From contig JAUNAK010000019.1 in assembly GCA_030527665.1 (NCBI GenBank), positions 1-41,959 of the forward strand: a DNA stretch of 41,959 nucleotides, given 5' to 3'. This DNA comes from Eubacteriales bacterium. Its GTDB lineage: Bacteria; Bacillota; Clostridia; Lachnospirales; Lachnospiraceae. The position numbers and the translations under genes are program-made. The notes under the pieces are model-generated. The model saw only the letters and a list, made by a program, of their open reading frames with translations, was not told the origin of the DNA and did not search any database. The number at the start of each line of letters is the position of its first letter. The stretch's first letter is position 1. Shown piece by piece: positions 1 to 7,025 of this stretch.

Positions 1-11
1 TGCTGAAAGGA

Positions 12-32
12 CGCGATTCCTGACGAATCGCG
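12..32 (-). terminator. Hairpin downstream of the sugar transporter operon
   Basis: Perfect 8-bp stem (CGCGATTC/GAATCGCG) with a 5-nt loop, about 150 nt beyond the last permease stop. On the minus strand it is followed only by a weak TCCTTT run. It is a plausible operon end, but not a textbook terminator. No gene is seen in the first 178 bases. Confidence 0.4.
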
Positions 33-178
33 CCCCAACTATTGACTTAGAACCAGAAAAAGCAATAACAAAAAGAAGATCTCCGAAACAATATATAGTA
101 CGAAGATCCTCTTTCAGGATTTAGTATATCAATTTGTATTATGCCTCTGCCATTTTACTTTTTTAACTGTGCCCCGCG

Positions 179-1201
179 TCAGCTTGTTTTCTTCTTTCCT
201 TTCAGGAATTTAAAGCCTTTGCCGTCCATGTAGGTACTGAGGATCAGAACGATAACCAGCAGCGTTCCGTAGATGAAACTGCCGTGATATGTGTTGAGAC
301 CTTTAAACATGTTTACACCGGAGGTGATCATCTGAATGATCAGTACGGAAAAGATCATGTTGCCGATCTTGCCGATTCCGCCGTCCGGAAGGATACCGGA
401 AAGAACGAGGATCAGAATGATCTTCATAACATAGGCTTCACCGTTATCGGCCTTTACACTGTTCAGTGTGGAAGTCATCATCATGGAACCAATCAGACAA
501 ACAATGTCACAGATCACAAAAGTTACGATGATCATGCGGTCGGTATTGACTGCGGAGAATTTTGCCGCTTTCAGGTTGGTACCGCACATATACAGTTTTT
601 TACCGTATACGGTGAACCGCAGAACCAGAGCAGCAATAATGAACACGATAATAAAGATAAACAACGGGAACGGAATAAAGCCAAGTACGGTCGAATGTCC
701 GATCTCCGCATAGATCGGGAGAGTCTTCAGGGACAGTGTCTGACCTTTGGTAATTCCGGTGGAAAGTCCCAGCCATACCATCTGCATGGAAATGGTTGCG
801 ATAACCGGCGGAATACCCAGCTTACTGATCAGGAGTCCGTTGATCACGCCGCCGATGGCAGCGATCACAATAGCAATCAGCAGACCTACGGCAATAACTC
901 CGAGCATCTGTCCGTTGCTCATGCCTTCCGTAGTATGTGCCAGCATGTATTTAACGCCGATGATCATCGCAAAGTTGCCGAGCATAACAAAGGACATATC
1001 AATGCAGCCGATCAGGAAGCAGAACATAACACCGATCGTCATTACACCGTACTCCGGGAACTGCATAACGATGCCTTTCCAGGTTCCCAGACTCCAGAAG
1101 GTTCCGGGTTTTGTGATCGTGAAGAAGATCATGACAACAGCCATGAGAATCAGCAGGATATCTGTATACTGGTTTTCTTTAAAAAACTTTTTGATTTTCA
1201 T
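179..1201 (-). CDS. Sugar ABC transporter permease (RbsC/RhaP-type), distal
   Basis: Inner-membrane permease of a ribose/rhamnose-type importer, 340 residues with about nine or ten hydrophobic segments. It contains the Gly-rich conserved region near 'GGVINGLLISKLGIPPVIAT', typical of the BPD_transp_2 family, and the family-typical 'ILSGILPDGGIGK' loop. I chose the ATG at 1201, not the longer frame starting at 1300, because GAGGAGGG stands just before it and the upstream extension is not membrane-like and would overlap the preceding gene. It is the last gene of the operon, 17 nt after the other permease, so the two probably form a heterodimeric channel. The substrate is inferred from neighbours (rhamnose-like), not from this sequence. 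Confidence 0.93.
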   Translation of the reverse strand: MKIKKFFKENQYTDILLILMAVVMIFFTITKPGTFWSLGTWKGIVMQFPEYGVMTIGVMFCFLIGCIDMSFVMLGNFAMIIGVKYMLAHTTEGMSNGQMLGVIAVGLLIAIVIAAIGGVINGLLISKLGIPPVIATISMQMVWLGLSTGITKGQTLSLKTLPIYAEIGHSTVLGFIPFPLFIFIIVFIIAALVLRFTVYGKKLYMCGTNLKAAKFSAVNTDRMIIVTFVICDIVCLIGSMMMTSTLNSVKADNGEAYVMKIILILVLSGILPDGGIGKIGNMIFSVLIIQMITSGVNMFKGLNTYHGSFIYGTLLVIVLILSTYMDGKGFKFLKGKKKTS

Positions 1202-1218
1202 CAAATTTCCCTCCTCTC

Positions 1219-2229
1219 TTAACCGTTGCGGCGTTTTGCCTGAACTGCAGATACTGTAATACCGATCAGAATGATAATTCCTTTGAACAGATCCTGCCAT
1301 GCAGAATCGATTCCCAGAACGATCATACTGTTGGATACAACCGTGATGATCGCCATTGCACAGATCGTACCGAATACAGATCCTTCACCGCCGAAGATAC
1401 TTGCACCTCCGAGGATGACCGCCGGAATGATCGTCATCTCTTTTCCTACCAGCGCTTTCGGTACAGACTGACTGGTCAGGCAGACACGAAGCATACCGGC
1501 AAAACCGGATACGGCACCCACTACCGAATACAGGATAAATTTGATTCGTTTTACATTATAGCCGGCACGCTCTGCGGATACTTCATTGCCGCCGATGGCA
1601 TACAATGCACGGCCGAACATGGTCTTGTTCAGTACAAAACTGGTCAATGCACAGAATATGATAAGGAAGAAAATCGTTACCGACAGATCGGAACTTACCT
1701 GTCTGCTGCCCACCTGCTTCGTATAGGTCATCAGAGAAGCGGTTCCCAGTGCCTTGAAGCCTCCCGGCAGCGTCGAAGTAATCTCTTTGAGTTTCAGTAC
1801 ACCCATGGACAGGCCGGTGAATACGGTCTGTGTTCCCAGTGTTACCAGCATGGTATTCAGCTTGAAGTTGGCAATGATCCAGCCGTTCAGCATACCGAGG
1901 ATAAATCCAAACAGGATCGCCAGCAGGAAACCTGCGATCGGATTTGTCGAGCACCAGCCATTATTGAGGCAGATCGTAGTAGCCAGTGAATAAGACAAAG
2001 CTGCAATTGCCGGGAAGGACAGATCGAAGCCGCCGGAGATCATAATGACCAGTGAGCACAGTGCAAAGATACCGTCAACTACCATGGCACGGAGGATCGT
2101 AAAGATCTTGTCCGGTACAAGCAGCTGTCCGTTCGATGCAAAATGGATGATAATGCTTAAAACGACCAGTACGAGGAAAATATAAAACTCTGCATGACGG
2201 GTCATTCGTTTTAATGATGATTTGTTCAT
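1219..2229 (-). CDS. Sugar ABC transporter permease (RbsC/RhaQ-type), proximal
   Basis: A 336-residue BPD_transp_2-family permease with about ten membrane spans, homologous to the distal permease. The 'ISGGFDLSFPAIAALS' segment near residue 65 matches the 'SGGIDLSVG' signature of ribose-type permeases. The conserved 'GGASIFGGEGSVFGT' segment lies near residues 275-290. The start has a clear GGAGAA site. It lies 18 nt after the ATPase gene. Having two different permeases resembles the rhamnose RhaP/RhaQ arrangement rather than the homodimeric RbsC system. Confidence 0.93.
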   Translation of the reverse strand: MNKSSLKRMTRHAEFYIFLVLVVLSIIIHFASNGQLLVPDKIFTILRAMVVDGIFALCSLVIMISGGFDLSFPAIAALSYSLATTICLNNGWCSTNPIAGFLLAILFGFILGMLNGWIIANFKLNTMLVTLGTQTVFTGLSMGVLKLKEITSTLPGGFKALGTASLMTYTKQVGSRQVSSDLSVTIFFLIIFCALTSFVLNKTMFGRALYAIGGNEVSAERAGYNVKRIKFILYSVVGAVSGFAGMLRVCLTSQSVPKALVGKEMTIIPAVILGGASIFGGEGSVFGTICAMAIITVVSNSMIVLGIDSAWQDLFKGIIILIGITVSAVQAKRRNG

Positions 2230-2247
2230 CGCTTTTCTCCTTTCCTC

Positions 2248-3735
2248 TTAACGAATCATGTTATAAACATTTTCTTCGGTGATCTTCTCACCTTCCATCT
2301 CTCCTACGATCGTTCCTTCTTTCATAACAAGGACACGATTGCAGTTGACAACTACTTCGGATACATCGTCGGAAATGATGATAACTGCAAGACCTTCATT
2401 AGCCAGATCATGGATCAATGCGTGAATGTCCTGCTTGGCACCTACATCGACACCTACGGTCGGTCCGTTCAGAATCAGTACATCCAGATCGTTGGACAGC
2501 CATTTGGAAAGAACGATTTTCTGCTGATTTCCGCCGGAAAGGGTAGATGCAAATTTCCGCACATCATCGGTAGCGATAGAGAATTTTTCCTTCCAGATAT
2601 TGGCATCCTTGATAATATCCTGATTCTTGATGATTGACAGAGAATTGGACAGTCGTTTCAGGGATGAAAGCGTGATGTTGTCAGCGATCGGCTGTGCCAG
2701 ACAAAGTCCCTCAGTCAGTCGATCCTCCGGTACATAACCGATACGCAGCTTCTGTGCTACGATCGGAGAAGTGATCTTCACTTCTTTTCCGTTCAGATGA
2801 ATGCTTCCGGATGCGACCTTGTCGAGTCCGAAAAGGGCAAGGGCCAGCTCGGTTCGTCCGGAACCAAGTAGTCCGGTAACACCGAGGATCTCTCCTTTTT
2901 TCAGTTCAAAGGAAATGTCTCTGCATTTATTATTTTTTAACGTAAGGTTCTTAACCTCAAGTACGGGTTCCTTACTGATATTTTTCGGGATAAAGTAATC
3001 CGGCTGGATCCTGCGTCCGGTCAGATAATAGATAAAATCGTCACGGCTGACTTCTGCTGTCGGTCCGGAATATACATTTTTACCGTTCCGCATGATGCAG
3101 ACATCATCGGAGATCTCATAGATCTCTTCGGTCTTGTGACTGATGAACATGATGGCGATGCCGCTGTCTTTCAAGGCTCGTACCGTCTTGAAAAGGGCAT
3201 CTACTTCTTTCTTTGTCAATGCGGTTGTAGGCTCATCCATGATGATCAGCTTCGCATTAAACAGAAGCGCACGGCAGATGGCTACCAGCTGCTTATCGGC
3301 TACACTCAGTTCTCCCATCCGGGCATTCAGATCGATGTCATAGCCGATCTTGGATAACGCTTCTTTTGCTGTTGCTTCCCAGCGTTTTCTGTTTACCAGC
3401 TTTCTTCCTGCGGTGATCTCGGAGTTGACCGCCAGATTTTCCATTACCGTAAGGTTCGGGAAAATGGAAAGGTCCTGATAAATAACCTGAATTCCCAGCT
3501 TAGTCGCCTCAGCCGGGGTGATTTTGGATATCGTTCTGCCTTCATAGACAACGGTACCCTCGTCTCTTGTGTATACACCTGAAATAATTTTTACCAGTGT
3601 GGATTTTCCACAGCCGTTCTCTCCGGCCAGACACATTACGCGTCCTGGTTTGATTTTGAAATCTACATGATCCAAAGCATGAACTCCCGCAAACGACTTG
3701 CAGATCCCAGACATTTCAAGTAAATATTCTGACAT
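2248..3735 (-). CDS. Sugar ABC transporter double ATPase (RbsA/RhaT-type)
   Basis: Cytoplasmic ATPase with two nucleotide-binding domains, 495 residues (usual length about 500). Domain 1 (about 5-235) has Walker A GENGCGKST, the signature variant LSVADKQ and Walker B LIIMDEP. Domain 2 (about 255-495) has the degenerate P-loop GLLGSGRTE usual for this family and a normal LSGGNQQK signature. Its Walker B reads LILNGPT, so the metal-binding Asp and catalytic Glu of the DEPT motif are Asn and Gly; domain 2 is probably non-hydrolytic. AGGAGG lies upstream of the ATG. The gene follows the receptor gene after a 183-nt gap with a strong hairpin, then continues into both permease genes. Confidence 0.95.
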   Translation of the reverse strand: MSEYLLEMSGICKSFAGVHALDHVDFKIKPGRVMCLAGENGCGKSTLVKIISGVYTRDEGTVVYEGRTISKITPAEATKLGIQVIYQDLSIFPNLTVMENLAVNSEITAGRKLVNRKRWEATAKEALSKIGYDIDLNARMGELSVADKQLVAICRALLFNAKLIIMDEPTTALTKKEVDALFKTVRALKDSGIAIMFISHKTEEIYEISDDVCIMRNGKNVYSGPTAEVSRDDFIYYLTGRRIQPDYFIPKNISKEPVLEVKNLTLKNNKCRDISFELKKGEILGVTGLLGSGRTELALALFGLDKVASGSIHLNGKEVKITSPIVAQKLRIGYVPEDRLTEGLCLAQPIADNITLSSLKRLSNSLSIIKNQDIIKDANIWKEKFSIATDDVRKFASTLSGGNQQKIVLSKWLSNDLDVLILNGPTVGVDVGAKQDIHALIHDLANEGLAVIIISDDVSEVVVNCNRVLVMKEGTIVGEMEGEKITEENVYNMIR

Positions 3736-3844
3736 GTGTGAACGTTCCTCCTTTTATATTCTATCCTGAAACAGCTTATCCGCATCTGCTCAGAACTCGC
3801 ATGCGAATCCTCTTCGAGATTTGCGATTATTCGATCCTTTTTAG

Positions 3845-3881
3845 AAAAGGAAGGCAGAGAGGCAAGCCTCTCTGCCCTTCC
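3845..3881 (-). terminator. Intra-operon hairpin between receptor and ATPase genes
   Basis: An inverted repeat about 15 bp long on each side (GGAAGGCAGAGAGGC and its partner, with one bulged C) closes over a 2-nt gap. On the minus strand it is followed by TTTTCTAAAAA. It sits between the receptor stop and the ATPase start. This suits partial termination or mRNA 3'-end protection, which commonly raises binding-protein levels over the membrane components. Confidence 0.7.
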
Positions 3882-3918
3882 ATTCAATCAAAATCCGATG
3901 TTCATTCGTTTTTTTGAA

Positions 3919-5037
3919 TTACAGTCCGATTGCTACCCACTCATCAACGTTGTCAGCAGTAATAGCGATCTGTCCGTTTCCAACGATAACCGTTCCGTTT
4001 ACGGAGCAGTCGTTGTAGCCGTCGATTCCCAGATCAACCGTGCTTCCAACCTCGGTACCCTGATGCATCTGTACTGCCAGATTCAGCATAGCTTTTGCTG
4101 TAACACCTGCATCCCACAGACCTACAGACTGCAGTGTTCCATCAGAGAGGTAATCCTGAACCTCACTCGGCATAGCTACGGAAATAGCAAATACCTGTCC
4201 GGTCAGTCCCATCTCACGGATCGCACGAGCTGCACCAGGAGCATCAAAGGAACCTGTTCCGAGGATACCCTTCAGATCCGGATATTTCTGGATCAGCTCT
4301 TTGGTCTTGTTGTATGCGATATCGGCATCAGAGTCATCTACTACTCTCTCATCCAGATATTTCATATTCGGATATGCTTCCTGCTGACGTGCGATACCTG
4401 CATCTGCCCAGTTGTTCTGAGACTCCATTGTCAGAGAACCAACCATGGTTACATACTCGCCTTCTTCGCCCATCTGTTTAGCCAGCTCATCCATCAGGAA
4501 TGCGCCGAGACCAGCTTCATCAAATGCCTCGATATCATAGTCAACGTTTGTCATTCCGGAAGCCTCTGTTGCAATACAGATGATGCCTTTCTCTCTTGCC
4601 TCTTTACAGATTGCCTCGCATGCATCCGGATCATTCGGTGAGAACAGAAGTGCATCGATCTCTCCCTGGTTTACAAGGTCCGTCATGATCTGAACCTGAG
4701 CGGTTGCATCAACCTCAGCCGGTGCCTGATAAGTAACGTTAACACCGGTCTCAGCGCCCCACTCTTCAACGCTCTTCTTTACGTTGTCCCACCACGGCTG
4801 TCCTTCTACCTTTCCTACAAATGCGATGGTCGGTGTATCGCCTTCAACCGGTGCTGCTGTTTCTGCAGGTGCTGCTTCACTTGCAGCTGCAGTCTCCTCG
4901 GCTGCTGCACTTGTTGCTGTACTTGTCGCTGCAGATGCTGCTGCGGTGTCATTTGCTGCCGGCTCAGAACTGCTTCCGCATCCTGCCAGTCCGATCGTCA
5001 TCATTGCTGCAAGTCCTAATGCAATACTCTTTTTCAT
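3919..5037 (-). CDS. Sugar-binding lipoprotein of the ABC importer (RhaS/RbsB-like)
   Basis: Extracellular receptor, 372 residues. The signal peptide ends in lipobox LAGC (Cys20), followed by an Ala/Thr/Glu-rich linker to about residue 65 that tethers the domain to the membrane. Residues about 68-372 form a type-I periplasmic-binding fold (Peripla_BP_4) with 'IAFVGKVEGQPWWDNVKKS' at its start and a hinge-type 'ISVAMPSEVQ' later. The fold resembles RhaS and LsrB receptors. The mutarotase gene just upstream favours a deoxyhexose such as L-rhamnose, but ligand identity cannot be read from the sequence. AAGGAGG precedes the ATG. Confidence 0.94.
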   Translation of the reverse strand: MKKSIALGLAAMMTIGLAGCGSSSEPAANDTAAASAATSTATSAAAEETAAASEAAPAETAAPVEGDTPTIAFVGKVEGQPWWDNVKKSVEEWGAETGVNVTYQAPAEVDATAQVQIMTDLVNQGEIDALLFSPNDPDACEAICKEAREKGIICIATEASGMTNVDYDIEAFDEAGLGAFLMDELAKQMGEEGEYVTMVGSLTMESQNNWADAGIARQQEAYPNMKYLDERVVDDSDADIAYNKTKELIQKYPDLKGILGTGSFDAPGAARAIREMGLTGQVFAISVAMPSEVQDYLSDGTLQSVGLWDAGVTAKAMLNLAVQMHQGTEVGSTVDLGIDGYNDCSVNGTVIVGNGQIAITADNVDEWVAIGL

Positions 5038-5201
5038 ATCTATTCCTCCTTAAGATATATCTTTTGCACCACCTCTCGGATGGTCACATTCAAAAATAAT
5101 AAATATTTCCTTCACCGCTATACTTTTCGCAAGCCTCGGAAGGCTCGTCATTCGGACACTGAGCTCGCCCGCGTTTACTTTCTTTGCAGAAGCGAAGGAT
5201 A
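5038..5201. other. 164-bp gap between mutarotase and receptor genes
   Basis: It holds the receptor's ribosome site, a short hairpin (AGCCT/AGGCT near 5130) and a plain open frame with no ribosome site of its own. No gene can be supported. Such a long gap inside an otherwise compact operon may carry an internal promoter or an RNA-processing site, but no convincing -35/-10 pair was found. Confidence 0.35.
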
Positions 5202-5534
5202 TTATTCGAGATGATACACTTCCTTCATTCCGGACCAGAATTCGCCTTCGCTGCGATCCTCCAGCGGCTGCATCAGCGGTTTTACCACATCCCACCATGC
5301 CTGTGTTGCCGGATCGGCTGCCATCTTCGCCATATCAGCTTCAAAATCATCTCCATCATATTCGTAGTAAGCGAACAGATAATCGCCTCTGGAATAAATG
5401 GAATAATTTCTCAGATGACAGGCCTTGATCATCTCGTTTACTCCCGGCATCGGATTGGCATGATGTGCAATGTATGCGGCCTTTCCTTCCGGTTTTACTT
5501 TGATCATTTCTCCGAATCGTTTGATTTCTCCCAT
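5202..5534 (-). CDS. rhaM: L-rhamnose mutarotase-like protein
   Basis: A 110-residue RhaM/YiiL-type protein of dimeric alpha/beta-barrel fold, typical length about 104. The family interconverts alpha and beta anomers of L-rhamnose so that imported sugar can enter isomerisation. Family features include 'KPEGKAAYIAHHANPMPG' with the His near residue 24 (the general acid/base position), the 'HLRNYSIYSRGDYLFAYYEYDG' strand region and the 'PATQAWWDVVKPLMQP' helix. It lies between the UroD-family gene and the importer in one operon. No rhamnose isomerase, kinase or aldolase is in the window, so the sugar could be another deoxyhexose or be catabolised elsewhere. Confidence 0.9.
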   Translation of the reverse strand: MGEIKRFGEMIKVKPEGKAAYIAHHANPMPGVNEMIKACHLRNYSIYSRGDYLFAYYEYDGDDFEADMAKMAADPATQAWWDVVKPLMQPLEDRSEGEFWSGMKEVYHLE

Positions 5535-5610
5535 TTTGTTTCTCCCATCCGTGATCCGCCGTTTCAGGTTCCGGCTGGTTCGCCGATCCTGCTGCAGGGC
5601 TGCTGCTTTC

Positions 5611-6657
5611 TTAGTAGATCACATTTGCTTCGTCAAACAGTGCCTTTACATTTGCCGGCGGTACATCCGGCTGCAGTGCCTCGTGGCTCGGGGAAATAAT
5701 AAGTCCTGTCGGGAAATACTCACGAAGTTCTTTTACTTTCGCTTTTACCTGCTCCGGTGTTCCGTTCGGCAGAAGGTGCTGGGTATCTACACCGCCGCAG
5801 AAGGATACCTGTCCTTCGAATTTGGACTTCAGATTTGCCGGATCCATGCCTGCTGCCAGTGCCTGGATCGGATGGATCGCATCAACGCCTGCATCGATCA
5901 GAAGCGGAATGGCATCTACAATAGATCCGCAGGAATGATATACAACTTTTACGCCGTAGCTGTGGCAGATATCGATCAGTCTCTTTGCTCCCGGAATAAC
6001 AAACTCTTCTACCAGTTTCGGACTGATCATCAGTCCTCTCTGACTTCCCATATCATCACCGATCAGAATCGCATGCACTTTGCCTTTGGTTGCTTCCAGA
6101 AAGATCTTCAGTGCCTTTTCATAGAATGCAACGATATGCTCATCAACGTAATGTACCATCTCCGGTTCAGAGATCATGTTCATCAGACAGGTCTGCATTC
6201 CGAATGCCGCACAGAAATCCTGGAAGTGACATGCCCACAGCATTCCCATGACAACCTTATCCTTCGGTGCCTCATCAACCAGCTTTCTGCATAGTTCCGG
6301 ATCGATGTACTTCTCCGGATCCGGCCACGGATAATCAACAGCGATCACATCGTCTACATCCTCGCAGTTGGCGAAGCAGCCGTCTGCTGTCAGTGTTCTG
6401 TGCTCGGTATCTACATTGGTTCCGTTCATATACCAGTCAAATGCTGCGAAGATCGCGTTGCAGGTCTCGGAATGATACGGAATCTCTACTGCATAAAAAT
6501 CATCGCCGCAGACTTTCTTCAGTTCCTTGATATCATTTACCCCATAGAAATCGCACAGGGCAGGTACTGCTTCCGGTGTCGGATCGCCAAGCCAGCATGC
6601 CGGTCTGTCTACAGGTTTTCGTTCGATCGTTGCGTAGAAACGTTCAATACTGTTCAT
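5611..6657 (-). CDS. Uroporphyrinogen decarboxylase/MtaA-family protein
   Basis: A 348-residue protein of the UroD/MtaA/CmuA superfamily (TIM barrel). Members include haem-pathway decarboxylases and cobamide-dependent methyltransferases. 'YHSCGS' near residue 240 resembles the HxCG zinc-ligand motif of the methyltransferase branch, and 'FCGGVDTQHLLPNGTPEQV' is the conserved C-terminal stretch. It is the first gene of the operon behind a good promoter, and no haem or corrinoid protein gene is nearby. This placement argues for a role linked to the imported compound rather than haem synthesis; the reaction is unknown. The start has AAGGAG at good spacing. Confidence 0.85.
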   Translation of the reverse strand: MNSIERFYATIERKPVDRPACWLGDPTPEAVPALCDFYGVNDIKELKKVCGDDFYAVEIPYHSETCNAIFAAFDWYMNGTNVDTEHRTLTADGCFANCEDVDDVIAVDYPWPDPEKYIDPELCRKLVDEAPKDKVVMGMLWACHFQDFCAAFGMQTCLMNMISEPEMVHYVDEHIVAFYEKALKIFLEATKGKVHAILIGDDMGSQRGLMISPKLVEEFVIPGAKRLIDICHSYGVKVVYHSCGSIVDAIPLLIDAGVDAIHPIQALAAGMDPANLKSKFEGQVSFCGGVDTQHLLPNGTPEQVKAKVKELREYFPTGLIISPSHEALQPDVPPANVKALFDEANVIY

Positions 6658-6722
6658 ATTGTTTCTCCTTTTCCGTTAGTCATTTTGAAGAGCGTCTGCG
6701 CATCAACTCTCTTGATGAGCAC

Positions 6723-6750
6723 ATTATAAACCAGGTTTTTTATTTGTGAA
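6723..6750 (-). promoter_or_regulatory. Promoter of the UroD-rhaM-transporter operon
   Basis: Minus-strand TTCACA (6745-6750), 16-bp spacer, TATAAT (6723-6728): five of six and six of six matches to the sigma-A consensus. Transcription would start near 6716, about 60 nt before the first gene. Confidence 0.75.
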
Positions 6751-6771
6751 TATTGTTTTTTTACGTTAAAT

Positions 6772-6783
6772 TTAAACGTTTAA
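6772..6783. promoter_or_regulatory. LacI-family operator 1
   Basis: Perfect 12-bp palindrome TTAAACGTTTAA with the central CG typical of LacI-family operators. It lies just upstream of the regulator's -35 box and roughly 55-67 bp upstream of the predicted start of the transporter operon, a position that could serve activation, looping or autoregulation. Confidence 0.7.
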
Positions 6784-6787
6784 CATG

Positions 6788-6816
6788 TTGCATATTGAAC
6801 AAAAGTCGCCTACAAT
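6788..6816 (+). promoter_or_regulatory. Promoter of the LacI-SBP regulator gene
   Basis: TTGCAT (6788-6793), 17-bp spacer, TACAAT (6811-6816). The predicted start is near 6823. It is flanked by both operators, which suggests autoregulation. Confidence 0.6.
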
Positions 6817-6832
6817 AGTTGCATCGATAAAG

Positions 6833-6844
6833 TTAAACGTTTCA
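6833..6844. promoter_or_regulatory. LacI-family operator 2
   Basis: TTAAACGTTTCA, the same core as operator 1 with one mismatched base pair. It begins about 10 nt after the predicted regulator start, a repressing position. The centre-to-centre distance to operator 1 is 61 bp, close to six helical turns. Confidence 0.65.
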
Positions 6845-7025
6845 TTTAATTTTAGTGATCTCACATATTTTTTCTTGACTTGCAGTGATGCTCCCCGGGG
6901 CATCTTAGCTTTCTCTCCGTAAATGAACAGGCTGTTTTTGAAAAGAACACTCATATTATAAGACGCGGATATAAAAGATCATAATCGGTATATAAAGAAT
7001 TATTTTGCATTGAAAGGAGTTTCTT

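Larger units (their letters stand above)
6658..7025. other. Divergent regulatory region of the sugar divergon
   Basis: A 368-bp region with no gene. It contains one promoter for each direction, two LacI-type operators, a short inverted repeat (GATGC/GCATC around a C4G4 core, 6887-6904) in the long leader of the regulator, and the regulator's AAAGGAG site. The regulator leader of about 200 nt is long, but no known riboswitch was recognised. Confidence 0.7.

Noticed and set aside
284-1222. 312-residue plus-strand open frame opposite the permease
   Set aside because: Composition (Asp/His/Asn-rich) is that of an antisense shadow; the membrane protein on the minus strand has family motifs and a ribosome site.
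5050-5298. 82-codon minus-strand frame between mutarotase and receptor genes
   Set aside because: It begins inside rhaM, has no ribosome site and no recognisable domain; treated as an intergenic gap.
6772-6954. 60-codon minus-strand frame in the divergon
   Set aside because: It overlaps both operators and the regulator promoter, with no ribosome site.
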